Source: Maritalea mobilis (GTDB lineage: Bacteria > Pseudomonadota > Alphaproteobacteria > Rhizobiales > Devosiaceae). From it: DNA of 64,000 nucleotides. Of the stretch, positions 17,636 through 26,161 are shown piece by piece. Each line of letters starts with the position of its first letter. The first letter of the stretch is position 1. The translations under genes and the position numbers were made by a program. The notes beneath the pieces were generated by a model. The model saw only the letters and a program-made list of their open reading frames with translations, made no database searches and had not been told where the DNA came from. The stretch lies in assembly GCF_004363175.1 (NCBI RefSeq), contig NZ_SNYR01000002.1, positions 124,001-188,000 on the forward strand. The letters run 5' to 3'.

Positions 17636-19225
17636 TTAAGACTCGGTTTTCATAAGTTTATAAGTCACTGATTCATACAGCGCCTCGAACGATGCATCAA
17701 TGATATTTGGAGAAACACCTACGGTAAACCAGCGCTCACCAGTATTATCTCTAGATTCAACCAATACACGGGTGACCGCGCCCGTGCCGCCGTTTAGGAT
17801 ACGCACCTTAAAATCGACCAATTCAAGGTCATCAATTCGGTCCGAATATTTGCCCAAATCTTTGCGCATGGCCAAATCGAGCGCATTGACCGGGCCGTTA
17901 CCTTCAGCCACAGACATGAGCATTTCGCCATCTACTTCGATTTTCACAATCGCTTCTGACATAGTGATCAAATCGCCATTGGCGTTGTAACGCCGCTCAA
18001 CCGAAGTGCGGAAGCTTTCTACTCGGAAAAATTGCGGTAATTGGCCAAAGGTGCGGCGCGCCAGCAAAGCGAATGACGCATCTGCGCCATCATAGGAATA
18101 GCCACGCGCTTCGCGCTCTTTCACTTTGCGCAGGAGTTGATCCAGTCGTGGATCATCCTTTTCGATTTTAAGCCCTACCCGCTCCAACACAGTAAGCAGA
18201 TTGGACTTACCCGCTTGTTGCGACACCATCACATTGCGCTCATTGCCCACCACGGCAGGATCAATATGCTCATATGACGATGGGTCTTTAAGAATGGCAG
18301 AAGCATGAATGCCCGCCTTGGTGGCAAATGCAGAAGCACCCACATAAGGCGCTTGCCGCGCCGGGGCACGATTTAGCAATTCGTCAAACTGACGTGATAG
18401 CGAAGTGAGCCCTTCGAGTTCTTTCTGCCCGACACCGATTTCCAGCTCATCACAGAAAGGCTTTTTAAGCGCAAAAGTTGGGATCAATGAGATCATATTG
18501 GCATTGCCGCATCGTTCGCCAATGCCATTCAATGTGCCTTGCACATGGCGCACGCCTGCCCGCACAGCAGCCAAAGTGTTGGCAACGGCTTGCTCTGTGT
18601 CGTTATGCACATGGATACCAAGGTGACTGCCGGGCACAGATTGCTGCACGTGGGTGACGATGGCTTCAATCTCATCAGGCATTGTGCCGCCATTTGTGTC
18701 GCATAACACGACCCAACGGGCACCTGCATCATAGGCTGCTTTAGCGCAGGAGATCGCATAATCCGGATTGGACTTGTAGCCATCAAAGAAATGCTCGCAA
18801 TCGACGATACATTCTTTTTTTGCACTGAGCGTTGCTTCAACGCTGGACTGGATGGCCTCGATGTTTTCGGCCTGCGAAATGCCCATGGCCATTTCGATCT
18901 GCTTGTCCCACGCTTTGGCCACGAAGCAGATCGCTTTGGCCGCTGAGTTGAGCAGGCCCTGCACACCGGGGTCGTTTTCAACCGAGCGTCCTGCCCGTTT
19001 GGTCATGCCGAAGGCGGTGAACGTGGCGTTTTTGGTGCGGTCTTTTTCGAAAAACTCGGTATCAACTACATTGGCACCAGGGTAACCGCCTTCAATATAA
19101 TCAACGCCTAAATTATCGAGCAATTTGGTGATGGTAATTTTGTCTTCAACTGAAAACTCTACGCCCGCTGTTTGGGCACCATCGCGCAATGTTGTGTCGA
19201 ATAAATATAGGCGTTCTTTGGTCAT
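17636..19225 (-). CDS. cimA: Citramalate synthase
   Basis: A 529-residue DRE-TIM metallolyase with a C-terminal LeuA allosteric domain (~390-525). The N-terminal barrel shows LFDTTLRDGAQ, the metal-binding HVHNDTE (~209) and NGIGERCGNANM. It condenses pyruvate with acetyl-CoA to (R)-citramalate, a threonine-independent entry to isoleucine synthesis. Length and the TLRDGAQTAGVEFSVEDK start distinguish it from 2-isopropylmalate and homocitrate synthases, which are shorter or differ at this motif. It starts two bases after the GFA-family gene stop, in the cysS-GFA-cimA order known from Hyphomicrobiales. The family name cimA is well supported; in vivo contribution to isoleucine is inferred. Confidence 0.9.
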   Translation of the reverse strand: MTKERLYLFDTTLRDGAQTAGVEFSVEDKITITKLLDNLGVDYIEGGYPGANVVDTEFFEKDRTKNATFTAFGMTKRAGRSVENDPGVQGLLNSAAKAICFVAKAWDKQIEMAMGISQAENIEAIQSSVEATLSAKKECIVDCEHFFDGYKSNPDYAISCAKAAYDAGARWVVLCDTNGGTMPDEIEAIVTHVQQSVPGSHLGIHVHNDTEQAVANTLAAVRAGVRHVQGTLNGIGERCGNANMISLIPTFALKKPFCDELEIGVGQKELEGLTSLSRQFDELLNRAPARQAPYVGASAFATKAGIHASAILKDPSSYEHIDPAVVGNERNVMVSQQAGKSNLLTVLERVGLKIEKDDPRLDQLLRKVKEREARGYSYDGADASFALLARRTFGQLPQFFRVESFRTSVERRYNANGDLITMSEAIVKIEVDGEMLMSVAEGNGPVNALDLAMRKDLGKYSDRIDDLELVDFKVRILNGGTGAVTRVLVESRDNTGERWFTVGVSPNIIDASFEALYESVTYKLMKTES

Positions 19226-19227
19226 GT

Positions 19228-19704
19228 TCAGTCCTGACTATCGGGCCATTCGGCTGTGTCGTGATCGGGATGTTGGAAGTTTTTCATGCTCGAAAGCTGT
19301 GCTTGAAACTCAGGATCTTCCGGGCGGATAGGTAATTCGTGCAAATGATCAAAGCTTTTGATGCGCGCTGCATAATCAAGCTGCTTTGTGGGGGAAACTT
19401 TGTTGGGATCATCAAAGCTGCCAATGGACAATGAAATGCCATCGCGGTCCCACTCATAGGTGAGCGGAGTGCCGCAATCTTTGCAAAAACCACGCTTGGC
19501 CACAGTGGAGCTTTGGAAATAGCTTGGTTGCCCCCGCGTCCAGCTCACCTTGTCGTTGCTGAAGGTGGCGAATGCGCCAAAATAGCTGCCAGACTGTTTT
19601 TGGCACATGCGGCAATGGCAGATCGACCCGCCATATTCGTCGCCCAATGCTTTATAGCGCACTGCGCCGCATTGGCAGCCCCCAGTGTGAATCGTTTCAG
19701 ACAT
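19228..19704 (-). CDS. GFA family protein (Mss4-like zinc fold)
   Basis: A 158-residue protein of the glutathione-dependent formaldehyde-activating-like family. Zinc-binding cysteines are visible as GGCQCGAVRY (~9-16), CHCRMCQKQSG (~30-40) and CKDCGTPLTYEW (~75-85). GFA catalyses or binds S-hydroxymethylglutathione in Paracoccus, but most family members are uncharacterised and the catalytic role itself is disputed. It sits tightly between cysS and cimA (adjacent to the cysS stop with no gap), so it is co-transcribed; its relation to either pathway is unknown. Confidence 0.85.
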   Translation of the reverse strand: MSETIHTGGCQCGAVRYKALGDEYGGSICHCRMCQKQSGSYFGAFATFSNDKVSWTRGQPSYFQSSTVAKRGFCKDCGTPLTYEWDRDGISLSIGSFDDPNKVSPTKQLDYAARIKSFDHLHELPIRPEDPEFQAQLSSMKNFQHPDHDTAEWPDSQD

Positions 19705-21147
19705 TTATGCGACCTCCCAATTGGTGATGCGGTTGCCCGCCTCGTCTTTGCCGTCTTTCAGTTTGATGCCCATGGCGGTGAGTTCATCGCGGATCGCGTC
19801 TGCCTCACCCCATTCTTTGGCGTTCAAATGATCCAAACGCGCTTGAATTTTGGCTTCAATTTCGTCTGCCTGCTCGTGCTCTGGCCCTGCATTTTGCGCA
19901 GCCTGATAGGCTTTCATGCCGTCAAAACTGACCAGACCCAAAAGCTGCATCGAACCGAAGAGACGCCGCGCATTGTGCTCACGATCACCACCCGCATGGC
20001 GGTGCAATTCAGCCAGCACGCCTGACATGTTCATATCGTTCGCCAAATGGGCCAACAGCTTTGAACATGGGCCTAAAGCTTCATATTCGGCGCGGTTTTC
20101 CTCCACAAAATCCAACCCCAGCTTCAACATTGTCGCCTTCCAGCGATTAAGGTTTTTCTCAGCTTCTTCAAGCCGTTTCAGGGTGAAATCGATCGGCTCG
20201 CGGTAATTTGTCATGATCAAACCAAGGCGCAACACATCGCCCGGCCATTTGCGGTTGCCGAAATTTTCAGTCTCCAGCAGGTCAGCTATAGTGTAAAAAT
20301 TGCCCAAGCTCTTGGACATTTTTTCACCTTCGATCTGCAAAAAGCCATTGTGCAACCAATAGTTGGCCATGCGATCCGTGCCGTGTGAACAACGCGACTG
20401 CGCAATTTCATTCTCATGGTGCGGGAACACCAAATCGATACCGCCAGCGTGAATGTCGAACACTTTGCCCAAATAACGCTCGGTCATGGCAGAACATTCT
20501 AGATGCCAGCCCGGACGGCCCTTGCCCCATGGGCTATCCCAACCGGGCAGATTTTCATCGGACAGCTTCCACAACACGAAATCGCCAGGATTTTTCTTGT
20601 GTTCCTCCACTTCGATGCGGGCACCAGCTTGCTGCTCGTCGAGATTGCGGTTGGAGAATTTGCCATAGTCTGCCATGGAAGTGACATCAAACAGCACCTC
20701 TCCGCCTGCTTCATAGGCATGGCCTTTTTCGATTAGCGTTTCAATCATGGTGATCATTTGCGCGATATTGTCTGTGGCGCGGGGCTGTAAATCTGGATCG
20801 AGATTGCCGAGTGCATGCATATCGGATTGATATTGCGCGGCGGTGCGCTCGGTGACTTCGCGAATGGCTTGGTTCAGCTCCATGCCCGGATGTTCTTTTG
20901 CCGCGCGGGCGTTGATCTTGTCGTCCACGTCCGTAATGTTGCGGGCATAGGTGACATGTTCAGCGCCATAAACATGGCGCAACAGACGATACAGCACGTC
21001 AAATGCCACGGCAGAACGGCCATTGCCAATATGGGCATAGTCATAAACGGTGGGGCCACACACATACATGCGCACATTGTTTGGATCGATTGGATCGAAG
21101 CGTTCTTTTTGGCGTGTCAGTGTGTTGTAAAGTTGAATTTCAGTCAT
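19705..21147 (-). CDS. cysS: Cysteinyl-tRNA synthetase
   Basis: A 480-residue class I synthetase that charges tRNA-Cys. The zinc cysteine and HIGH-like motif appear as [16 protein letters not shown] (~27-42), the KMSKS loop as [11 protein letters not shown] (~278-288). Further zinc ligands are [10 protein letters not shown] and the histidines in [14 protein letters not shown] 21147 is chosen because GAGGGAA lies just upstream; an in-frame start 12 codons earlier lacks a ribosome site. It is the first gene of the cysS-GFA-cimA run. A 17-bp palindrome stands about 100 bp upstream. Confidence 0.97.
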   Translation of the reverse strand: MTEIQLYNTLTRQKERFDPIDPNNVRMYVCGPTVYDYAHIGNGRSAVAFDVLYRLLRHVYGAEHVTYARNITDVDDKINARAAKEHPGMELNQAIREVTERTAAQYQSDMHALGNLDPDLQPRATDNIAQMITMIETLIEKGHAYEAGGEVLFDVTSMADYGKFSNRNLDEQQAGARIEVEEHKKNPGDFVLWKLSDENLPGWDSPWGKGRPGWHLECSAMTERYLGKVFDIHAGGIDLVFPHHENEIAQSRCSHGTDRMANYWLHNGFLQIEGEKMSKSLGNFYTIADLLETENFGNRKWPGDVLRLGLIMTNYREPIDFTLKRLEEAEKNLNRWKATMLKLGLDFVEENRAEYEALGPCSKLLAHLANDMNMSGVLAELHRHAGGDREHNARRLFGSMQLLGLVSFDGMKAYQAAQNAGPEHEQADEIEAKIQARLDHLNAKEWGEADAIRDELTAMGIKLKDGKDEAGNRITNWEVA

Positions 21148-21244
21148 TTCCCTCAGCCCAAAATTGGTTTTGCAACCGGCCACGGTTGGCCGTCAGCGGC
21201 GAGGATTTTGCAATTTAAATGACAGAAGACAATACAAAACCGCG

Positions 21245-21261
21245 CCGCTAAAATTTAGCGG
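21245..21261. repeat. 17-bp palindrome CCGCTAAA-A-TTTAGCGG upstream of cysS
   Basis: Perfect 8-bp arms (21245-21252 / 21254-21261) around a single A, about 100 bp upstream of the cysS start in the otherwise featureless 21148-21372 gap. It could be an operator or a weak transcript hairpin. A smaller hairpin (GAGCGC...GCGC near 21307-21331) lies beyond it. No function is known. Confidence 0.35.
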
Positions 21262-21372
21262 ATAATAATGCAGCCAATAATACAGATTTGGTTACGGTTT
21301 TGCTTCATGAGCGCACTTTGAGCGAAAAGCGCTAAGAAAATCAAGCCAAAATGAAAAAATTCAGTCCACAAA

Positions 21373-21395
21373 TAAAAAGGGAGCCTTTCGGCCCC
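21373..21395 (-). terminator. Rho-independent terminator after the cytochrome c' gene
   Basis: On the minus strand GGGGGCC / GGCTCCC (21395-21389 / 21384-21378, one G-T pair) with a GAAA loop is followed by TTTTT. It lies about 30 bp past the cytochrome stop codon. Confidence 0.8.
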
Positions 21396-21425
21396 CTCAA
21401 ATCTAAGCAACGAAATGGCTAAAAC

Positions 21426-21791
21426 TTAGCCTTTTTGCTCGCGATATTTGTCGTGACATTCTTTGCAAGAGCCACCCAATGTGCGGGCATCTGCGCCTGC
21501 CATTGAATCTGCTTCGAGCTTGTCAAAAATGGCAACGAACTCATCCCATTCCTGCCAGATCAAATCTGTTGCTTCAGAATCAGCGCTTGTTGAGCCTTCT
21601 GGGAACAACATTTTGAGCTTTGCAGCCAATGGCGCAACATCACCCGGCTTGCCTGCTTTAAGGGCAGCACCCATATCTTTCATGGCTTGCTGACGCTCAG
21701 CGATCACATCGCCCTGTGCGCTTACGCTGGAAACGGCACCCATGGCCAAAGCAACTGATGTAGCGGCGGCCAAAAACAACTTAAACTTCAT
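21426..21791 (-). CDS. Cytochrome c' (class II c-type cytochrome)
   Basis: A 121-residue periplasmic haem protein. It has a cleavable signal peptide (MKFKLFLAAATSVALAMG, cleavage near VSAQG). The single haem motif CKECH lies close to the C-terminus within SCKECHDKYREQKG, the arrangement of four-helix-bundle class II cytochromes. Start ATG 21791 follows GGGAGATTAGA. Cytochromes c' bind NO or CO and may protect against nitrosative stress; no partner dehydrogenase or denitrification gene is adjacent. The protein is slightly short for the family, so a c556-like electron carrier is the alternative. Confidence 0.85.
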   Translation of the reverse strand: MKFKLFLAAATSVALAMGAVSSVSAQGDVIAERQQAMKDMGAALKAGKPGDVAPLAAKLKMLFPEGSTSADSEATDLIWQEWDEFVAIFDKLEADSMAGADARTLGGSCKECHDKYREQKG

Positions 21792-21961
21792 TCTAATCTC
21801 CCTATCACATGCATGGTTCATGCTATGCCCGATCAAAGCAATTATGCCATTGAAAGATGACAATTGCATCGGTGAATGCGCGCAAATCAGCTGCGACGCA
21901 CTCACAATTGCGTGATAGATGAGTTCAAAAATACGGCCTTTCTTAGGCCTAAGCGTATTGT

Positions 21962-22507
21962 TTAAGAAACGTCCGCCAGTTCTTTTTGGTGCAGCCAATC
22001 AGCGTGTTTTGGCGCTTTTTTGGTGCGTGACCATTCTTCCAACATGTCCCATTTCACTGAATCCAAGCGCTTGAGCAGCTCTTCTTCTTTTGGATCAGGA
22101 CACGCCAATTCAACGCGATGGCCATTTGGATCGAAGAAATAGATGGAGTGGAAGATTGAATGGTCGGTAACGCCCAAAACTTCAACACCGTTCTTTTCAA
22201 GATGCTCTTTATATTCGAGCAACTCATCGCGACCTTTCACTTTAAACGCAATATGTTGCACCCAAATCGGCGTATTCTCGTCACGGCCCATTTCAGGCTT
22301 TGTTGGCAATTCAAAGAAGGCCAGCACATTGCCGTTACCCGCATCTAGGAACAGGTGCATATAAGGATCTGGCTCATGGGTGGATGGCACGTGATCTTCA
22401 GCGATGGCGAGCACAAAGTCCATATTGAGCATCTTTGTGTACCATTCAACGGTCTCTTTTGCGTCCTTACAACGATAGGCCACATGGTGAATTTGTTCGA
22501 TTTTCAT
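21962..22507 (-). CDS. VOC family protein (glyoxalase/dioxygenase fold)
   Basis: A 181-residue vicinal oxygen chelate protein. Paired beta-alpha-beta-beta-beta modules start at IEQIHHVAYRCKDAKETVEWY and WVQHIAFKV; HHVAY, QHIAF and GHRVELAC supply His/Glu positions that usually bind the metal. A ~40-residue charged tail follows the fold. ATG 22507 is preferred because GGAGGAAGAC precedes it. Two near-identical palindromes lie over its promoter. The fumarylacetoacetase-family gene is directly upstream, so it may join aromatic degradation, but it is far too short for 4-hydroxyphenylpyruvate dioxygenase. The substrate is unknown. Confidence 0.85.
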   Translation of the reverse strand: MKIEQIHHVAYRCKDAKETVEWYTKMLNMDFVLAIAEDHVPSTHEPDPYMHLFLDAGNGNVLAFFELPTKPEMGRDENTPIWVQHIAFKVKGRDELLEYKEHLEKNGVEVLGVTDHSIFHSIYFFDPNGHRVELACPDPKEEELLKRLDSVKWDMLEEWSRTKKAPKHADWLHQKELADVS

Positions 22508-22521
22508 GTCTTCCTCCAAAT

Positions 22522-22539
22522 TAGTTACGTTCGTAACTA
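22522..22539. promoter_or_regulatory. Operator-like palindrome 1 ahead of the VOC gene
   Basis: TAGTTACG-TT-CGTAACTA has perfect 8-bp arms and ends 14 bp before the VOC start codon. It overlaps a possible minus-strand -10 (TATAGT, 22541-22536). Its size and symmetry suit a MarR- or TetR-type dimer; the regulator is not encoded beside it. Confidence 0.6.
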
Positions 22540-22550
22540 TATTGACATAA

Positions 22551-22568
22551 TAGTTACGCACGCAACTA
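22551..22568. promoter_or_regulatory. Operator-like palindrome 2 ahead of the VOC gene
   Basis: TAGTTACG-CA-CGCAACTA repeats the first palindrome with one arm mismatch. The two centres are 29 bp apart, close to three helical turns, so two dimers could bind one DNA face. It overlaps a possible -35 (TTGCGT, 22565-22560) on the minus strand. Confidence 0.55.
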
Positions 22569-22628
22569 AATGCAACCGCAAAAATACAGTGCATAGCTTC
22601 GACTTTTGTCGAAGGTCAATGAATGGAT

Positions 22629-23627
22629 TTAGGCGAGACGAACCGTCTGCTTGATTTCACCGAAAGGTGCTTCCCCCTCATCCGTGAGGAATTGGATCGA
22701 GACCTGATCATCCTTTTTCAAGAAGGGTGTGCGTTGATCGGTGTCGGCGGCTTTTTCAGCCATGCGAGCTTCAACAATGCAGGAGAACCCTACCCCGTCG
22801 CTGCCGATCGGCAAAATCTCGTCATGGGTGTTGGCGACTGTGCCGCCCCCCAAGATGGTGCCAGCACGCAATTGCCGCGTTTGGGCGGCTGCTTGAATGA
22901 GCTGGTAGAAATCGAACACCATTTCTTTTTCGGTACGCGGTTGACCATAGAGCAAGCCATTGACGCGGCTTTGCAAGCGCCCGGCCACACGACCAGATTG
23001 CCAGGCGGCGCCCAGTTCGTTTGGAGTGACCACAACAGGTCCAAAGCTGGTGGCCGGCTTTGAATGGAAGAAGCCGAACCCGTCCTGCAAGTCAGCGGCA
23101 ACCAAGCGACGCAAGGACACATCGTTGCATTGAGTGACCAAACGCACCGCGTTGCGTGCTTCATCATCGGTTGGATTCATGGGCACATCGCCCAAAATCA
23201 CAGCGATTTCTGCTTCATAGTCGAGGGCCAAATCTTCGCCACCCACTACAATTGGCTTTTCCGCACCGACAAGGTAGTCAGAGCCGCCTTGATACATGAT
23301 GGGCTTTTCGTCTTGCGGGTTTTGCAATGAGCCTTTGGCGGCGCGTACGCGCTGCAAATGTGGCAGATAGGCCGAGGCATCAATCCATTGATAAGCGCGC
23401 GGCAGCGGCGCTAGGGTCAAATGTGGCTCAAAGGACTTGCCAGCAATATCGCCTTGATTGAGCTTTTGGCTCAGCGTTTCAAGCGGGGCATATACTTCTG
23501 ACCAATTGTCGAGCGCGGCTTGCAAATTGGGGGCGATGGCCGAAGCGGAGGTGCAGCGCTTCAAATCTTTGCTGACAATCGCCAATTGCCCGTCACGTGT
23601 GCCATTGTCCAATGTTGCCAGTTTCAT
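22629..23627 (-). CDS. Fumarylacetoacetate hydrolase family protein
   Basis: A 332-residue FAH-superfamily protein. An N-terminal SH3-like region (~1-70) is followed by the catalytic fold with MYQGGSDYLVGAEKP, LDYEAEIAVILGD (metal-binding acidic residues), NDVSLRRL and LRAGTILGGGTVAN. The C-terminal GFSCIVEARM and DQVSIQFLTDEGEAPFGEI match bacterial enzymes annotated as fumarylacetoacetases. Fumarylacetoacetase cleaves fumarylacetoacetate to fumarate and acetoacetate, the last step of tyrosine degradation. No homogentisate dioxygenase or maleylacetoacetate isomerase is in the window, so another beta-diketone or 2-oxo acid substrate is possible. It probably precedes the VOC gene, which has its own promoter. 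Confidence 0.82.
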   Translation of the reverse strand: MKLATLDNGTRDGQLAIVSKDLKRCTSASAIAPNLQAALDNWSEVYAPLETLSQKLNQGDIAGKSFEPHLTLAPLPRAYQWIDASAYLPHLQRVRAAKGSLQNPQDEKPIMYQGGSDYLVGAEKPIVVGGEDLALDYEAEIAVILGDVPMNPTDDEARNAVRLVTQCNDVSLRRLVAADLQDGFGFFHSKPATSFGPVVVTPNELGAAWQSGRVAGRLQSRVNGLLYGQPRTEKEMVFDFYQLIQAAAQTRQLRAGTILGGGTVANTHDEILPIGSDGVGFSCIVEARMAEKAADTDQRTPFLKKDDQVSIQFLTDEGEAPFGEIKQTVRLA

Positions 23628-23689
23628 AATGCCCCCTTCATGCCAAATCGGATATTGCCGACATTGTATTAAGAATCAGAATTAAATAT

Positions 23690-23733
23690 GTTTTTGCCAC
23701 AATAATTTGCCAATGGTGGATAGTTTTTGCCAC
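23690..23733. repeat. Direct repeat GTTTTTGCCAC in the FAH / DUF2865 divergent gap
   Basis: Two identical 11-bp copies (23690-23700 and 23723-23733) are spaced 33 bp start to start, about three helical turns. The second copy is also part of an inverted repeat GGTGG...CCACC (from ~23715 to 23734). It sits in the 149-bp intergenic region that must hold both divergent promoters. An activator site is conceivable; no regulator is known. Confidence 0.35.
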
Positions 23734-23776
23734 CAAATCGTCTAAAAGGGCGGTCACTGTGTCCCCTTCAATATAA

Positions 23777-24877
23777 ATGAACGGTGTTATGCTTCGCTTC
23801 GCTACCCTTGTGGTTATTTGTTTTTCTCTTGTGTTGCCGCAAAGCGTGGCCTTTGCGCAGGCCGATAGTTGCCGCACCTTGCAACGGCAAATCCGGACTT
23901 TTGAGCGCGACCGTGAATTCCGCAATTATCGTGACAATTATAATGGATTGCGTGAAGCGCAAAAAGAAGTGAAGGCATGGGAAAGCCAGTTTGTGCGCCG
24001 TGGTTGCCAAAAAGCACTGAATGCAGGCAAGCGACTGGACTCTACCTGCCGCTCCATTGGCCGCAAAATCCAAAGCGTTCGAAAAGATTATGCAACCTTG
24101 ACCGCTCGGGTGCAGCGCGGCGCTGAAGTGGCCAAGGCACGCGAGCAAGCCTTGCAGCAATATGCCCGCTTCGGCTGTGGCACCAACGACACCAGCCGCA
24201 GCACCAACAATCGCGAGCCAGAACGCAAATCATTGTTTGAACGGATTTTCGGATCGCGTGATGACGATAATATTGTTGAAGATGATTATTATGATCTGTT
24301 CAACCGCGAGACCTACCGCACCGTATGTGCCCGTACCTGCGACGGCTATTATTGGCCGGTGAGCTTTTCAACATTGCCAGAATATATTCCTGATGATCAG
24401 GCGGTGTGCAAAGGCAATTTCCAGCAAGGCGATGTGAAGCTTTATTATTATTCAAACACTGATGGTTCGCCTGAAACCATGATTGATTTGAATGGCAATC
24501 CTTATAGCCAAAGCCCAAATGCGTTCCGCTATCGCCAAGTTTATGACGAAGCGTGCCAGCCACAACAGGCGAACAATTACGGTAAGATTGAACTTGCCGA
24601 GTCTGGCGACACATCAACCGCGATCATCAGCTTTGGTGACGTGAGCTTTCCGCTGCCCCGTCGTGACCCGCGCAAGAAGCTGGAATTGGAAGTGGCCACC
24701 GCGAGCTTTATTCCGCTACCACGCCCTGATCCAAGACGTGAAAATGGCGGCAACAACATTCAAGTCACTGCCGCCAGCTCTTATTCTGGACTTCGCCTTG
24801 TCAACTTTGGCGAAAAGACCGTTAGGATAGTCGGTCCAAACACGCCGTACGTCCCAGAAGCGGGAGAAGGGTCTTAA
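23777..24877 (+). CDS. DUF2865 domain secreted protein
   Basis: A 366-residue exported protein with a signal peptide (hydrophobic ~5-23, cleavage near AFAQA). Residues ~30-130 are helical and charged ([19 protein letters not shown], probable coiled coil). The DUF2865 core follows at ~178-260: [18 protein letters not shown], conserved cysteines, and [14 protein letters not shown]. The tail contains two LPRxDPR repeats ([11 protein letters not shown] and [10 protein letters not shown]). DUF2865 is largely restricted to Hyphomicrobiales and has no known function. The start has no obvious RBS; ATG 23789 is an alternative. The last 56 bases overlap the convergent gltX coding sequence. Confidence 0.85.
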   Translation: MNGVMLRFATLVVICFSLVLPQSVAFAQADSCRTLQRQIRTFERDREFRNYRDNYNGLREAQKEVKAWESQFVRRGCQKALNAGKRLDSTCRSIGRKIQSVRKDYATLTARVQRGAEVAKAREQALQQYARFGCGTNDTSRSTNNREPERKSLFERIFGSRDDDNIVEDDYYDLFNRETYRTVCARTCDGYYWPVSFSTLPEYIPDDQAVCKGNFQQGDVKLYYYSNTDGSPETMIDLNGNPYSQSPNAFRYRQVYDEACQPQQANNYGKIELAESGDTSTAIISFGDVSFPLPRRDPRKKLELEVATASFIPLPRPDPRRENGGNNIQVTAASSYSGLRLVNFGEKTVRIVGPNTPYVPEAGEGS

Positions 24878-26153
24878 GCTCTGGGCCGTGGCTTTGACCT
24901 GTGAGCGCCAAACGCAAAGGCATAAACAATTGCTTGCCTTTGCGGCCTGTTTCCGCTTTCAGATCATTTGTCCATTCTGACCAAGTGTTCTCGTCCCATG
25001 GCTCTTGAGGCAAGCGCTCAGCCGCGGTGGCGATAAAGTCTTTATCTTCATCAGCGACAACTGTTTCAACAGGGCCCGAAACAAGCTTTTGCCAATCACG
25101 AATGTCTTGGACTTTTTCCAAGTTCTCGTGAACCGCATTCCACAAACGCTCTGCATCTTCCACGCCCATTTCGGCCAGACGATCTTTGACGTCGTCGTAG
25201 CTGAGGCCATGCACCATACGGGCGTTGAAGCCAGCCAATTCGGCGGGATCAAATCGAGCGGCGCTGCGCGACACCATGGAAATATCAAAGGTTTGGGCCA
25301 ATTCATCTAAGCTGGCGTGCGGTGCAACTGGCTGGCTTGTGCCTGTCAAAATCGCGATCAAGGCAACAGCCAAAGATTCAAAGCCCTCTTCGCGCAAATT
25401 GGTGATGGACAATGAGCCTTTGCGCTTGGAGAAGCCTTCGCCTGTGGCATCGGTCAGCAAATTGTGGTGGCCGAAAGTTGGGGCGGTTGCGCCCAAAGCT
25501 TCAAACAGTTCAATCTGTGCGCCCGTGTTGGTGACGTGATCTTCACCGCGGATCACATGGGTGACGCCCATATCGATATCGTCTACGACGGATGGCAAGG
25601 TATAAAGATAAGAGCCATCAGCGCGGATCAAAACCGGGTCTGACATGGTGTCAGTGTTCACCACCTGATCGCCGCGCACCACATCATCAAAATGCACTTC
25701 TTTGCCTTCCAGCTTAAAACGCCAGTGGGGTTTGCGCCCTTCAGCTTCAAAAGCGGCTTTTTCTTCGTCAGTTAGCTTGAGCGCGGCGCGATCATAGATT
25801 GGCGGGCGGCCCATTGCGCGGGCGCGCTTGCGGCGACGGTCCAGCTCGTCTGCTGTTTCATAGCAGGGGTACAAGCGGCCATCTGCAATCAGCTTATCGC
25901 GCGCAGCATCATGGGCCGCTTTGCGCTCTGACTGACGCTCCAGGCGATGGGGTTTGATGCCGAGCCAAGCGAGATCTTTCTCGATGGCATCTGCATATTC
26001 TTTTTTCGAGCGCTCCAAATCCGTATCGTCAAAGCGCAAAATGAATTGACCACCTGTTTTCAGCGCGAACATCCAGTTCATCAAAGCTGGGCGCGCATTA
26101 CCGAGGTGAATATATCCCGTTGGGGATGGTGCAAATCGCACGACTGTAGACAT
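24822..26153 (-). CDS. gltX: Glutamyl-tRNA synthetase
   Basis: A 443-residue class I synthetase charging tRNA-Glu (and in this class often tRNA-Gln). Motifs: [19 protein letters not shown] (HIGH, ~6-24), [24 protein letters not shown] and the KMSKS-type [10 protein letters not shown] (~240-249). The size fits the short GltX of alphaproteobacteria, which often have two copies. It follows nadE by eight bases on the same strand. Its 3' end overlaps the convergent DUF2865 gene by 56 bp. Confidence 0.97.
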   Translation of the reverse strand: MSTVVRFAPSPTGYIHLGNARPALMNWMFALKTGGQFILRFDDTDLERSKKEYADAIEKDLAWLGIKPHRLERQSERKAAHDAARDKLIADGRLYPCYETADELDRRRKRARAMGRPPIYDRAALKLTDEEKAAFEAEGRKPHWRFKLEGKEVHFDDVVRGDQVVNTDTMSDPVLIRADGSYLYTLPSVVDDIDMGVTHVIRGEDHVTNTGAQIELFEALGATAPTFGHHNLLTDATGEGFSKRKGSLSITNLREEGFESLAVALIAILTGTSQPVAPHASLDELAQTFDISMVSRSAARFDPAELAGFNARMVHGLSYDDVKDRLAEMGVEDAERLWNAVHENLEKVQDIRDWQKLVSGPVETVVADEDKDFIATAAERLPQEPWDENTWSEWTNDLKAETGRKGKQLFMPLRLALTGQSHGPELKTLLPLLGRTACLDRLS

Positions 26154-26161
26154 ATTGATTC

